64,000 nt of DNA from CAHJXG01 sp964235485 (GCA_964235485.1 CAXSAZ010000009.1:71992-135991); one strand, 5' to 3'. Shown: positions 47,509 through 57,176, counted from the first letter of the stretch. Translations and numbers: made by a program. Notes: generated by a model from the sequence alone, not told the origin.

Positions 47509-49125
47509 ATGATGCGCGAAGGCATGATCGTGGCCCCGCAGCCGGAAGCGGTGGAGGCCGGGGCGCTCGTTCTCCGCGACGGCGGGAACGCGGTTGATGC
47601 GGCCATCGCCTGCGCCCTCGTGCAGACGGTGGTTGACCCGCTGATGTGCGGCATCGCCGGGTTCGGCAGCCTGCACATCCTCCATGCCGCTTCCGGCCGC
47701 CACGCGATCATCGACGCCCACGCCCGCTGCCCGGCCGCGGTCCGCCCGGACATGTGGGAAAACTTGATCCTGGGCGAAACCACCGACGGCTTCGGGTTCA
47801 TCCTCCGGGACCATGTGAACGAGCGCGGCTACGGCGCCGTGGCCGCGTCCGGCATCCTGCGCGCGTTCTCCGAGGCGGTCGCGGAGTTCGGCACCCTGCC
47901 TTGGCGCAAGGTGGTCGCCCCGGCAATCGCGGAGGCCGGGCGCGGGTTCGTGGTCCGCCCCCATGTCCATACGGTCTGGACGCAGGACGAGCGGCAGTTC
48001 GGCCGGCTCAACTACGGGGACAAGCTCGGGGTTTCGGAAACCGGCCGCCGCGTTTACCTGCAGCCGGACGGGGCCTACAAGACGCTGGGGCAGCGGATCA
48101 ACAACCCGGACATGGCGCAGTCGCTCCAGCGCGTGGCGGAGGAAGGGGCGGAGACCTTCTCGGACGGCGCCATGGCCGAGGAGATCGACGCCGACTTCCG
48201 GGCGCATGGCGGGCTGCTCCGGGCGTTCGACCTCAGCGCATACCGCACTTCCCGTCCCGAACCGCTCTGGGGGGAGTACCGGGGCCACCGGATCGCCACC
48301 AACCCCCCTCCGGGCGGCGGCATCCTGCTCCTTGAGATCCTGCAAATCCTGGAGAACTTCGACATCGCGGCCATGGGGCACAACTCCGCCCGGCACATCG
48401 CCGTGCTGGCGGAGGCCATGAAATGCGCCACGCGCGACAAGGACCTCCATGTCAGCGACCCGCAATTCGTGGACGTGCCCATCGCGCGGCTGACGGGCAA
48501 GGCCTATGCCCACGAGGCCGCGGAACGGATCAAGGGCGGCGAGCGATTCTCGGTGCCGCGGCTCAAGGCGGAGCCGGCCAACACGACCCATGTTTCGTGC
48601 ATGGACAGGGAGGGTAACGTCGTGTCCCTGACCCATTCGCTCGGCATCCCTTCGGGCGTCATCACGGCGGGGCACGGCTTCATGCACAATGGCTGCATGT
48701 CGGTGTTCGATCCCCGGCCGGGCCGCACGGGGTCCATCGCGCCGGGCAAGAGCCGGTTCGCGTCCATGGCGCCGACGGTCGTGTTCCGGGACGGCCGCGC
48801 GTGCATGAGCATCGGGGCGCCGGGCGGCACCTACATCCCGCTTGCCGTCGCGCAGGCGATCATGAACGTCATCGACTTCGGGATGACCATGCAGGAGGCG
48901 GTGTCGGCCCCGCGGGTGTCCGCCACGAGCGACGCCATCGCGGTGTCGAACCGCGTGCCGCGCTACGTCACGGACGAGCTTGCGGCGCAGGGCTACCCGG
49001 TGGCCCGGTCGCCGCTGAGCTACGCCTTTGCCGGCGTGCACGGCATCGCCGCCGGGCCGGACGGGCGCCTGACGGGTGGGGCCGACCCGCAGCGCGACGG
49101 CATGGCGCTTGCAGTCCGGTCTTGA
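47509..49125 (+). CDS. Gamma-glutamyltransferase family protein
   Basis: 538 residues; ATG at a double-Met, with CGGGGGA upstream. Family features: GALVLRDGGNAVDAAIACAL, GIAGFGSLHI, and the autocleavage site NTTHVSCMD, in which T359 is the expected nucleophile freed on maturation. NPPPGGGILLLEILQ (large-subunit pocket), SMAPTVVFRDGRACMSIGAP and ITAGHGFMHNGCMSVFDPRPG also fit. It would transfer or hydrolyse gamma-glutamyl groups. There is no signal peptide, so this copy appears cytoplasmic, as in the degradative branch. It lies upstream of a peptide ABC operon and may process the solute that operon imports. Confidence 0.85.
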   Translation: MMREGMIVAPQPEAVEAGALVLRDGGNAVDAAIACALVQTVVDPLMCGIAGFGSLHILHAASGRHAIIDAHARCPAAVRPDMWENLILGETTDGFGFILRDHVNERGYGAVAASGILRAFSEAVAEFGTLPWRKVVAPAIAEAGRGFVVRPHVHTVWTQDERQFGRLNYGDKLGVSETGRRVYLQPDGAYKTLGQRINNPDMAQSLQRVAEEGAETFSDGAMAEEIDADFRAHGGLLRAFDLSAYRTSRPEPLWGEYRGHRIATNPPPGGGILLLEILQILENFDIAAMGHNSARHIAVLAEAMKCATRDKDLHVSDPQFVDVPIARLTGKAYAHEAAERIKGGERFSVPRLKAEPANTTHVSCMDREGNVVSLTHSLGIPSGVITAGHGFMHNGCMSVFDPRPGRTGSIAPGKSRFASMAPTVVFRDGRACMSIGAPGGTYIPLAVAQAIMNVIDFGMTMQEAVSAPRVSATSDAIAVSNRVPRYVTDELAAQGYPVARSPLSYAFAGVHGIAAGPDGRLTGGADPQRDGMALAVRS

Positions 49126-49235
49126 GATTGCATTCAGTTCTAAAAAAGGACACTCAATCTCGGAGCAGGGGGTCCACCCGGTTGGCGAGCTTGAGGGCGT
49201 GCGGCGTTGAGGCGGGGAGCATCTTGGAGGGTGAG

Positions 49236-49367
49236 ATGGACGACGAACTGAGGGCCTACCTCGATGCGATGCGCAGCGAGTTCAACGACGCGCAGGAGCG
49301 GCTGCTGAACCGGCTGGCTGCGGAGCAGCGCTCCCAGCGAGAACGCGACCGCAAGGCTGATGGCTAG
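49236..49367 (+). CDS. Small acidic/basic helical protein (43 residues)
   Basis: A 43-codon gene with a strong ribosome site (GGAGGG, 6 bases before ATG). Sequence begins MDDELRAYLDAMRSEFND and ends RSQRERDRKADG. It should be one long amphipathic helix with heptad-like Leu/Met spacing and an acidic start and basic end. No domain is known to me. It lies 110 bases after the gamma-glutamyltransferase and 100 bases before the ABC binding-protein gene. It may be a structural helper or a DNA/RNA-associated peptide. Confidence 0.6.
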   Translation: MDDELRAYLDAMRSEFNDAQERLLNRLAAEQRSQRERDRKADG

Positions 49368-49466
49368 GCTGGGCGCCAGCGGCCTCCCGGGGCGCCGCCG
49401 TGCCCGGAAGGTCGCTGCCGCCCGGCAGTGCCGCGCCTCGGGCTTCCCAGGGGCTGAGAACCGTTT

Positions 49467-50990
49467 ATGAGGAGCAGGCTCCTTCTGGCCGCAGCCGTCG
49501 CGCTCTTGCTCGGGCGCCCGGCATGGGCCGACAAGGCGTCCGATACCCTGACCTGGACGACGGGGCGCGAGCTTGCGTTCTCCCTGCCTTACTTCGTCAC
49601 CTCGCGCGAGCAGCTCATCATCGAGTCGCTGAGCCACGACACGCTGGTCTATCGGACGCCGAAAAGCGGGCAGTACGAGCCGCTCCTCGCGACAAGCTGG
49701 CGCTGGGTCGATGACACCACGCTTGAGTTCCAGTTGCGGGACGGCGTGACCTTCCACAACGGCGCCCCCTTCGGCGCGGACGACGTGGTTTACACCCTGA
49801 AATACGTGTCGGCGCCGGACTCCGGCGTGGTGACGCGCGCCAACGTCAGTTGGATCAAGGATGTCGAGAAGGTGGACGAGCGCACCGTCCGCATCCGCAC
49901 CAACGGCCCGTTCCCGGCCGCCCTGGAGTTTCTTGCCGGCCCCGACCCGATCTTCCCGAAAGGGCTGTTCGACGACATCAAGAAGGACGCCGCCGGGCGC
50001 CCGAATTATGCCAGTGTGAAGCCGGTGGGAACCGGGCCTTACGCCATCACGGAGGGGAAGCCGGGCCAGTCCGTCACGCTCACGCGCAACGAGCGCTACT
50101 TCGGCGGCGTCAAGGGCCGGCCAGCCATCAAGACGATCGTGTTCCGCACGATTGCGGACCCGCAGACCCAGATGACCGAGCTGCTGGCCGGCGGGGTGGA
50201 CTGGATGTGGGAGCTGTCGAAGGACCAGGCGGACCGCCTGCGCGAACTCGGCCTCGTCAACGTGGTCAGCGCGCCCACCATGCGGATCAACTTCCTGCAG
50301 TTCGACGCCGCCGGGAAGTCCGGCGACACCCCCCTGAAAGACCTCAAGGTCAGGCAGGCCATCGCGCACGCGGTGAACCGGGAGGCCATCGCCAAGGCGC
50401 TCGTCGGCAGCTCGGCGGAGGTCGTCAACGCCGCGTGCTACCCGACGCAGTTCGGCTGCACGGAGGAGGTCGCGACCTACAAGTACGACCTCGCCGCGGC
50501 CCGGCGGCTGATGGCGGAGTCCGCCACTCCCAAAGGGTTCACGGCCGACCTCCTCGCCTACCGCGACCGCGACGTGGCGGAGGCGGTCGCGGCGGGCCTG
50601 GCCAAGATCGGCATCCGCGCCAACCTGCGCTACCTGCAATACAAGGCGATGGTGGACCTCATCTGGAACAACAAGGCGGCGATGGTGGACAGCACCTGGG
50701 GGTCCTCCTCCATGAACGATGTGTCGGCGATCACCAGCAACTTCTTCACCGGCGGGCGCGACGACTATTGCATGGACGACGCCATCGCGCAGGACTTGAA
50801 GCGCGGCGACACGACGATTGACCCGGAACAGCGCAAGGCGGCCTACAAGCGGGCGCTTGCGGCCATTGCGGACAAGGTGTGCTGGCTGCCGATGTTCGCC
50901 TACTCGCTCGACTACGCCTTTTCCAAGGACCTGAACTTCACGCCGACCACGGACGAAATCCCGCAATTCTACCGGGCCTCATGGAAGTAG
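49467..50990 (+). CDS. ABC transporter substrate-binding protein, SBP_bac_5
   Basis: 507 residues with a Sec signal peptide, MRSRLLLAAAVALLLGRPAWA-D. SBP_bac_5 motifs: YEPLLATSWRWVDDTTLEFQ, FHNGAPFGADDVVYTLKYV, VGTGPYAITEGKPGQSVTLT and DLKVRQAIAHAVNREAIAKA. CYPTQFGC carries a cysteine pair that may form a disulfide. Binds a peptide-like solute in the periplasm and starts the importer operon whose permease gene follows after 22 bases. Confidence 0.87.
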   Translation: MRSRLLLAAAVALLLGRPAWADKASDTLTWTTGRELAFSLPYFVTSREQLIIESLSHDTLVYRTPKSGQYEPLLATSWRWVDDTTLEFQLRDGVTFHNGAPFGADDVVYTLKYVSAPDSGVVTRANVSWIKDVEKVDERTVRIRTNGPFPAALEFLAGPDPIFPKGLFDDIKKDAAGRPNYASVKPVGTGPYAITEGKPGQSVTLTRNERYFGGVKGRPAIKTIVFRTIADPQTQMTELLAGGVDWMWELSKDQADRLRELGLVNVVSAPTMRINFLQFDAAGKSGDTPLKDLKVRQAIAHAVNREAIAKALVGSSAEVVNAACYPTQFGCTEEVATYKYDLAAARRLMAESATPKGFTADLLAYRDRDVAEAVAAGLAKIGIRANLRYLQYKAMVDLIWNNKAAMVDSTWGSSSMNDVSAITSNFFTGGRDDYCMDDAIAQDLKRGDTTIDPEQRKAAYKRALAAIADKVCWLPMFAYSLDYAFSKDLNFTPTTDEIPQFYRASWK

Positions 50991-51012
50991 CGCCCCGGCC
51001 CGGCGGCGCGCC

Positions 51013-51927
51013 ATGACCCGGTTCATCCTGCGGCGGCTGGTCCTGCTGGCCTGCGTCCTCGCCGCCGTGTCGGTCATCACCTTCGTGCTGCTGCGGGTGA
51101 GCGGCGATCCCGCCGTGGCGATGGCCGGCGAAGGGGCGACGGCCGAGGACGTGGCCTACGTGCGGCGGGAATACGGCCTCGACCAGCCGCTGCCCGTGCA
51201 GTTCGCGCACTGGGCCGGCCGTGCGCTGCAAGGGGACCTGGGCGTTTCGAAGTTCCTGCAGCAGCCGGTCGCCGCCATCGTCCTGGACAGGCTGCCGGTC
51301 ACCCTGACCTTGGGGCTTGCCGCCCTTCTCGTCGCAACCCTGGTCGCCGTGCCGCTCGGCGTCCTCGCCGCCGTGCGCCAGGGCGGCCCCGCCGACCATC
51401 TCGCCAGCGCGGTGGCCATCTCCGGCCAGGCCATGCCGACCTTCTGGCTCGCTTTGATCCTCATGGCGGTGTTCGGCGCCCGGCTGCGCTGGGTGCCGAT
51501 CAGCGGCGACCAGACCTGGCGGCACTTCATCCTGCCCGCGGTCGCGCTGGCCTTCTACGCCATCCCCTCCTTGATGCGCCTGACGCGCTCGGGGATGCTC
51601 GACGTGCTCGGGTCCGACTACATCCGCACCGCCCGCGCAAAGGGCCTCAGCGAAGGCAAGGTCGTGTTCAAGCACGCCCTGCGCAACGCCGTGCTGCCCA
51701 TCGTGTCGCTCGCGGCCGTGCAGCTCGGCTTCATGCTCGGCGGGTCGGTCGTGATCGAGGCCATCTTCTCGATCAACGGCCTGGGCAACCTGTCGTGGCA
51801 GTCCATCAAGCGGGCCGATGTCGAGGTGATGCAGGCGGTGGTGCTCGTCCTGAGCTTCATCTTCGTCGCGCTGACCTTCCTGGCCGACGTGCTGAACGCC
51901 CTGCTCGACCCCCGGATACGCGCCTGA
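51013..51927 (+). CDS. Peptide-type ABC transporter permease (DppB-like)
   Basis: 304 residues. N-terminal helix RLVLLACVLAAVSVITFVLL with RVSGDPAVAMAGE, then GDLGVSKFLQQPVAAI, the coupling loop SDYIRTARAKGLSEGKVVFK, and IEAIFSINGLGNLSWQSIK. All are DppB-type. Its stop shares one base with the next gene's ATG (TGATG), so the permeases are translationally coupled. Confidence 0.88.
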   Translation: MTRFILRRLVLLACVLAAVSVITFVLLRVSGDPAVAMAGEGATAEDVAYVRREYGLDQPLPVQFAHWAGRALQGDLGVSKFLQQPVAAIVLDRLPVTLTLGLAALLVATLVAVPLGVLAAVRQGGPADHLASAVAISGQAMPTFWLALILMAVFGARLRWVPISGDQTWRHFILPAVALAFYAIPSLMRLTRSGMLDVLGSDYIRTARAKGLSEGKVVFKHALRNAVLPIVSLAAVQLGFMLGGSVVIEAIFSINGLGNLSWQSIKRADVEVMQAVVLVLSFIFVALTFLADVLNALLDPRIRA

Positions 51928-52826
51928 TGGACGCCGGCATCCCCGGCGCCGCCGGGCAGGACGATCCTGGCGCGGAGGCGCTGCCGGCCTGGCGCTGGCC
52001 ATCAACCGTGAGCCTGAACGTCGGCGGCGCCATCCTGGCCGTCTGGGTCGCGCTGGCGCTTGCGGCCCCGCTGGTCACGCCGCACGACCCCTACGCGCAG
52101 GACCTCGGGTCGCGGCTGCTGCGCCCGTTCTGGGAGGCGAAAAGCTCGGCTGCCCACCTGCTGGGAACGGACGGGTTCGGGCGGGACTACCTGGCGCGCA
52201 TCCTTTACGGCAGCCGCGCGTCGCTCGTCATCGGTTTCTGCGCGGCGGCCATTGCCGGCGTGATCGGCACGGCGATGGGCCTCGTGGCCGGGTATGCCGG
52301 CGGGCGGGTGGACGCGGCGGTGCTGTTCCTGCTCACCGTGCGGCTCGCGATGCCCGTGATCCTGATCGCGCTCAGCCTGGTGTTCCTGGTCGGCAACTCA
52401 TTGACAACCATTGTCCTGGTGCTCGGCTTCCTGATGTGGGACCGGTTCGCCGTGGTGGCCCGGACCTCCGCCCTCCAAGCGTCCAGCCGCGACTACGTGC
52501 GCGCGTCCGAGCTCCTGTCCTCCCCGCCCTGGTGGATCGCGCTCCGGGTGATCCTGCCGAACATCGCGGGGCCGCTGATCGTTGTCCTTACCCTTGAGAT
52601 CGCCCATGCCATGCTGCTGGAAGCGGCCCTGTCCTTTCTCGGCATCGGGGTGGCCCCGCCCACGCCCTCGCTCGGGGCCATGATATCGGAAGCGCGGCCC
52701 TATCTGTTCTTCGAGTTCTGGATGATCGCGCTCCCCGGCGCCGCCCTGTTCTCCATCGTGCTCGCGGTCAACCTGCTCGGCGACGGGCTGCGCGACTGGA
52801 CCGCCGGCGCCGGGCGCAGGCGGTGA
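51927..52826 (+). CDS. Peptide-type ABC transporter permease (DppC-like)
   Basis: 299 residues. LGTDGFGRDYLARILYGSRA is the DppC signature. Residues 1-30 are a polar, Pro/Gly-rich tail before the first helix AILAVWVALALAAPLVT. The coupling loop is around SSRDYVRASELLSSPPWWIA, and AALSFLGIGVAPPTPSLG ends the core. It pairs with the DppB-like permease just before it and overlaps the ATPase start by 4 bases (GTGA). Confidence 0.88.
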   Translation: MDAGIPGAAGQDDPGAEALPAWRWPSTVSLNVGGAILAVWVALALAAPLVTPHDPYAQDLGSRLLRPFWEAKSSAAHLLGTDGFGRDYLARILYGSRASLVIGFCAAAIAGVIGTAMGLVAGYAGGRVDAAVLFLLTVRLAMPVILIALSLVFLVGNSLTTIVLVLGFLMWDRFAVVARTSALQASSRDYVRASELLSSPPWWIALRVILPNIAGPLIVVLTLEIAHAMLLEAALSFLGIGVAPPTPSLGAMISEARPYLFFEFWMIALPGAALFSIVLAVNLLGDGLRDWTAGAGRRR

Positions 52827-54448
52827 GCGCCGCTGGCGGGGAGCCGGTCCTCCAGGTCCGCAACCTCTCGATCCCGCTTCCCGGGGGCGCGGACCGGCGC
52901 TTCGCGGTTGAGGGCCTCACGCTCGACCTGCGGCCCGGCGAGGTGCATTGCGTGGTCGGCGAGTCCGGGTCGGGCAAGTCCATGCTCGCGTCGGCCATCA
53001 TGGGGCTGCTCCCGCGCGGGCTTCAGCCATCCGGGGGCGAGATCGTGTTCGAGGGGGCGGACCTGCTCCGGGCCTCGCAGCGCAGCCTGCGTAGCCTGCG
53101 CGGGCGCAAGGTCAGCATGATCTTCCAGGACCCGATGACCGCGCTCAACCCTTGCTTCCGCGTCGGCAGCCAGTTGCGGGAAGCCCTCGGCGCGCACGGC
53201 GTGCGCAGCGGCCCGCGCCGGCTGGCCGAGCTGCTCGACGCCGTGCGGATCGGCGATCCCGGGCAGGCCCTGCGCGCCTACCCGCACCAGCTTTCCGGAG
53301 GGCAGCGGCAGCGGGTCATGATCGCCATGGCCATGGCGCTCAACCCGGCCGTGCTGATCGCCGACGAGCCGACCACCGCCCTTGACGTGACGACGCAGGC
53401 CGAAATCCTGTCGCTCATGGGCGCCCTGCAGCGCGAGCGGGGCACCGGCGTGCTGTTCATCACCCACGACTTCGGCGTGGTGGCCGAGATCGCCGACCGC
53501 GTGGCGGTGATGCGGCATGGCCGGATCGTCGAGCAGGGCGAACCCGAGGACTTGCTGCGCCGCCCGGCCCACGACTACACCCGCCGGCTGATCGAGGCGA
53601 TCCCGCGCCTTTCCCGGGCGTCGGACCGCGCCCGGTCGCCGGCGCCGCCGGTTGTCAGGGTCGAGGAGGCCCGGAAAACCTTTCGGGTCCGCCAAGGATT
53701 GCTGCGCCGCCCCCGCGTCGTCGAGGCGCTGCAAAACGTGTCGCTGTCCGTCCAGCCGGGGCGCACGCTCGGCATCGTGGGCGAGTCCGGGTCCGGCAAG
53801 AGCACGCTGGCCCGCTGCCTGGTCCGCCTGGACACGCTGGACAGCGGCAACATCCATATCGCCGATGTCCCCGTCGGCCCGGCGCGGGGCGAGCAACTGA
53901 AACGCCTGCGCCGCTCGGTGCAGATGATCTTCCAGGACCCTTACTCGTCCCTGGACCAGCGGCGCACGGTGGCCTCCATCCTGTGCGAAGGGCCGGTCAA
54001 CGGCGGGATGCCCAGGACGGAGGCGCTGCGGCAGGCCCGCGACCTGCTGGACCGGGTGGGCCTTTCCGCGTCGAGTCTCGGCCGCACGCCCGGCGAGTTC
54101 TCGGGTGGGCAGCGCCAAAGGCTCTGCATCGCCCGCGCCGTGTCCATGCGGCCGAAGGTGCTGATCGCCGACGAGCCGGTTTCGGCGCTCGACGTGTCCG
54201 TGCAGCGGCAGGTGCTCGACCTGTTCGCCGAGCTTCGGCAGGATTTCGACATCGCGATGGTCTTCATCACCCATGACGTCAGGGTGGCCGCGGAAATCTG
54301 CGACGAGGTGGCCGTGATGTTCCGCGGCAAGGTCGTTGAGCGGGGCCGGGCCGCGGAGGTGTTCGGGAACCCGCAAGAGGAATATACGAAGCGGCTGCTC
54401 AGCGCGGTGCCGGGCACGCGCCTGATCCCGGCAGCCTACCGGGGCTGA
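52823..54448 (+). CDS. Fused double ATPase of peptide-type ABC importer (DppD-DppF-like)
   Basis: 541 residues from a GTG overlapping the permease stop. Two complete ATPase domains in one chain. First half: GESGSGKSML, LSGGQRQRVMIAMAM, VLIADEPTTALDV, FITHDFGVVAEIAD. Second half, from about 270: GESGSGKSTLARCLV, FSGGQRQRLCIARAV, VLIADEPVSALDV, FITHDVRVAAEIC. The other peptide importer in this window uses two separate genes for the same job. The Cys-rich C-terminal motif of many oligopeptide ATPases is absent from both halves. Confidence 0.9.
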   Translation: MSAAGGEPVLQVRNLSIPLPGGADRRFAVEGLTLDLRPGEVHCVVGESGSGKSMLASAIMGLLPRGLQPSGGEIVFEGADLLRASQRSLRSLRGRKVSMIFQDPMTALNPCFRVGSQLREALGAHGVRSGPRRLAELLDAVRIGDPGQALRAYPHQLSGGQRQRVMIAMAMALNPAVLIADEPTTALDVTTQAEILSLMGALQRERGTGVLFITHDFGVVAEIADRVAVMRHGRIVEQGEPEDLLRRPAHDYTRRLIEAIPRLSRASDRARSPAPPVVRVEEARKTFRVRQGLLRRPRVVEALQNVSLSVQPGRTLGIVGESGSGKSTLARCLVRLDTLDSGNIHIADVPVGPARGEQLKRLRRSVQMIFQDPYSSLDQRRTVASILCEGPVNGGMPRTEALRQARDLLDRVGLSASSLGRTPGEFSGGQRQRLCIARAVSMRPKVLIADEPVSALDVSVQRQVLDLFAELRQDFDIAMVFITHDVRVAAEICDEVAVMFRGKVVERGRAAEVFGNPQEEYTKRLLSAVPGTRLIPAAYRG

Positions 54449-54472
54449 GGCTCGGCCTGTGCCTGCAGGAGC

Positions 54473-55408
54473 CTACGCAGGAGATGCGCCGCGACGGGGA
54501 GGCAGGGCGCGGGCGTCCGGCAGGATGCGCCCCCGCTTCAGCAGGTCCAGCAGGTGCGTCGCGGCCGGCGTGAGCGGAAGGTCGGTGCGGGTGATGGCGA
54601 CCATCGGCAACGCGGCCAGCTCCTCCTTGACCGGGATCGTGGTCAGCAGCCCCTGGGTCAGGGCCGCCTCGTTCCATTGCACGGGAACCATCGCCAGCAG
54701 GTCGCTGTGCAGCAGGCAGGTCATCAGCGTCAGCGCGGACTGGCTGCGCAGCACGAGGTTCGGCGGCGGCAGCCGGTGCTGCGCGAAGATCGCGCCCAGT
54801 TCGGCCTCCGCCTCGGCCGTGATGGAGGTCGTCGCCCATTCCGCCTTGCAAAGCTGCGCGAGCGACGTGGCCGAGGCGAGCGGATGGCTGCTGCGGCACA
54901 GCACGGCGCGGCGGTTCGGCGACACCAGCTCGCGCGCCAGTTCCGAGGAGATTCTTTGGCCGGGGTCCACGCCGATGTAGAAGTCCACGCTGCTGTTGCG
55001 CAGGCCGGGTTCCAGGGTCGGGTAAACGCCCTCGATGATGTGCAGCTTCACGTCCGGGTAGCGCCTGCGGAACGGCGCCAGCGCGGACGGCAGCAGGGCG
55101 AGGTGGGCGGCGATGGACAGGCCCGCCGTGACCATGCCCGTGGTGTGGCCGCAAAGCTGCTCGATCTCCTCGCGGGTGCGCCGGACCTCGTGCAGGATGG
55201 AGGCCGCCCGCCGCACGAAGGCCTGGCCCAGCGGGGTCGGAACCACGCCGCGCGCCCGGCGCTCGAACAGCGCGCCGCCCAGTTGCCGCTCCAGCTCGGC
55301 CAGGCTCCGGGTCAGGCCGGGCTGCGTGACCTTGAGGGCGCGGGCCGCGGCGCGGATGCTGCCCTGTTCGGCCACGGCCACGGCCTCACGGAAATTCTGC
55401 AGCTTCAT
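54473..55408 (-). CDS. LysR family transcriptional regulator
   Basis: 311 residues from the ATG of MKLQNFREAVAVAEQGS; upstream in-frame ATG/GTG codons exist. The HTH is IRAAARALKVTQPGLTRSLAEL, and the rest is a LysR effector domain (TAGLSIAAHLALLPSALAPF, IEGVYPTLEPGLRNSSVDF). It is divergent from the flavin hydroxylase, and the 109-base spacer has a candidate operator. It is tail-to-tail with the fused ATPase gene. It probably controls the downstream degradation genes. Confidence 0.85.
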   Translation of the reverse strand: MKLQNFREAVAVAEQGSIRAAARALKVTQPGLTRSLAELERQLGGALFERRARGVVPTPLGQAFVRRAASILHEVRRTREEIEQLCGHTTGMVTAGLSIAAHLALLPSALAPFRRRYPDVKLHIIEGVYPTLEPGLRNSSVDFYIGVDPGQRISSELARELVSPNRRAVLCRSSHPLASATSLAQLCKAEWATTSITAEAEAELGAIFAQHRLPPPNLVLRSQSALTLMTCLLHSDLLAMVPVQWNEAALTQGLLTTIPVKEELAALPMVAITRTDLPLTPAATHLLDLLKRGRILPDARALPPRRGASPA

Positions 55409-55443
55409 CGCGCTCCGCCAGCGATAATCATCCCGCATCACCC

Positions 55444-55466
55444 GACGGAGACTGCTATCTTCCGTC
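55444..55466. promoter_or_regulatory. Candidate LysR operator upstream of flavin hydroxylase
   Basis: A perfect inverted repeat GACGGA-N11-TCCGTC (55444-55449 and 55461-55466) midway between the divergent LysR and flavin hydroxylase genes. The 11-base spacer fits the usual T-N11-A layout of LysR binding sites. Confidence 0.45.
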
Positions 55467-55517
55467 CCGCCGTTCAACCTGGAATACCTGGCTCAACAAC
55501 AAGCAGAGGGCGTCAAG

Positions 55518-57176
55518 GTGGAGATGGTGGATGTCCTGATCGCCGGGGCGGGGCCGGTGGGCTTGTCGCTGGCGATCGAGCTTGGCACGCGCGGCGTTTG
55601 CTGCCAGGTCATTGAACGCAACGACCGCGTCGGCTACAGCCCCCGCGCCAAGACAACCAACGTCCGGACGCGGGAGCACCTGCGCCGTTGGGGCATCGCC
55701 GACGCCTTGCGGGCGGCGTCCCCCATGCCGCCCGACCACCCGTCCACCGTTGTGTTCGCGACGCGCATGTCCGGCTGGCCGCTGGCCCGGTTCGAGAACG
55801 CCCTGAACGGCAGCCGCGAACGCAACAACTTGTATTCGGAAGAAGCGCAGTGGGTGCCGCAATACATCCTGGAGGAAGTTCTCCGGCAGCACGCTTCGTC
55901 GCTGCCCGGCGTGTCCATCTCCTTCAACACGGAGCTGGCCTCGTTCACCGAAACCGGCGACGGCGTGGTGTCGGAGGCCAGGGACCGGGCGGCCGGCGCC
56001 GTGCGGGAAATCCGCAGCGCCTTTCTGGTCGGCGCCGACGGGGCACGGAGCGCGGTGCGGGAGCGGATCGGCGCGGCCATGGTCGGACGCGGCGCCCTTG
56101 CCAGCAACTACAGCATCATCTTCCGCGCGCCCGACCTGGCCGAACGCCACGGCCTCGGCCCCGCGATCATGTACTGGATGGTGAACGAGGACGTGCCGTC
56201 GCTGCTCGGGCCGATGGACGGCGCCGGGCTGTGGTTCTTCATGGCGACCCGGCTGGCCGGCGACGTCGATCCCCGCACCGTTGATCCCGCCGAGCTGATC
56301 CGCCGGGGCACCGGCCTGCACGGCTTGGCGGTGGAGGTCGTGGGCACCGACGCCTGGACCGCGCACCAGTTGATCGCCGACCGTTATGCGACCGCGCGCG
56401 TGCTGCTGGCGGGCGACGCTTGCCACCTGCACCCGCCATTCGGCGGCTTCGGGATGAACATGGGGATCGGCGACGCCGTTGACCTCGGCTGGAAGATCGC
56501 GGCAACCGTGCAGGGCTGGGGCGGCCCGGCGCTGCTCGCTTCCTACGAGGCCGAGCGGCGCCCCGTGCACGAGCGGACCATTGCGGAGGCGGTCGCCAAC
56601 TACGCGCTGGTCGGCAACCAGCTCGTGCAGCCCGGCATCGAGGACCCAGGCCCGGTCGGCGCCGCGACGCGGTTCGAGGTGAGCGAGATCATCAACGCGA
56701 CCAAGGTGCGCGAGTTCAAGACGCTCGGCATCGTGCTCGGCTACCGCTACGACGGCTCGCCGGTCATCGTGAACGACGGAAGCGCGCCGCCGGTGTCCGA
56801 CCCGATCCTGTATGTCCCGTCCGCGCATCCGGGCTGCCTCGCGCCGCATCTGTGGCTGGAGGACGGGTCGTCGCTTTACGACCATTTCGGCCCGGGCTTC
56901 ACGGTTCTCGTCACTGCCGGCGAGGCCGCCGACGCCCAGGCCTTTGCCGCCGCGGCGGCGGAGCGCGGTGTTCCGTTGACGGTTCTGGCGCCTGGGAACG
57001 CGCGGCTCCCGGGACGCTACGCCGCCCGTTTCGCGCTGATCCGCCCCGACCAGCATGTGGCCTGGCGCGGCGACACGGTTCCGGACGACGTGTCCGGCCT
57101 GCTCGGCCAGGTCACGGGCCACGCCCTTTCAAAGCAGCCGGCGCGGGACGGCGTGCTGCAGCTTTCCGGAGACTGA
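55518..57176 (+). CDS. FAD-dependent aromatic hydroxylase (PheA/TfdB/MhpA-like)
   Basis: 552 residues; GTG at 55518 with AGAGGG 7 bases upstream, ATG two codons later also possible. VDVLIAGAGPVGLSLAIEL is the FAD motif, FLVGADGARSAVRERIG the DG motif, and ARVLLAGDACHLHPPFGGFG the second FAD-binding GD motif. The C-terminal thioredoxin-like domain (GPGFTVLVTAGEA) is typical of phenol and (hydroxy)phenylpropionate hydroxylases. It would ortho-hydroxylate a phenolic substrate using NAD(P)H and O2. The stop is 2 bases before the broken hydrolase gene. Confidence 0.85.
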   Translation: MEMVDVLIAGAGPVGLSLAIELGTRGVCCQVIERNDRVGYSPRAKTTNVRTREHLRRWGIADALRAASPMPPDHPSTVVFATRMSGWPLARFENALNGSRERNNLYSEEAQWVPQYILEEVLRQHASSLPGVSISFNTELASFTETGDGVVSEARDRAAGAVREIRSAFLVGADGARSAVRERIGAAMVGRGALASNYSIIFRAPDLAERHGLGPAIMYWMVNEDVPSLLGPMDGAGLWFFMATRLAGDVDPRTVDPAELIRRGTGLHGLAVEVVGTDAWTAHQLIADRYATARVLLAGDACHLHPPFGGFGMNMGIGDAVDLGWKIAATVQGWGGPALLASYEAERRPVHERTIAEAVANYALVGNQLVQPGIEDPGPVGAATRFEVSEIINATKVREFKTLGIVLGYRYDGSPVIVNDGSAPPVSDPILYVPSAHPGCLAPHLWLEDGSSLYDHFGPGFTVLVTAGEAADAQAFAAAAAERGVPLTVLAPGNARLPGRYAARFALIRPDQHVAWRGDTVPDDVSGLLGQVTGHALSKQPARDGVLQLSGD

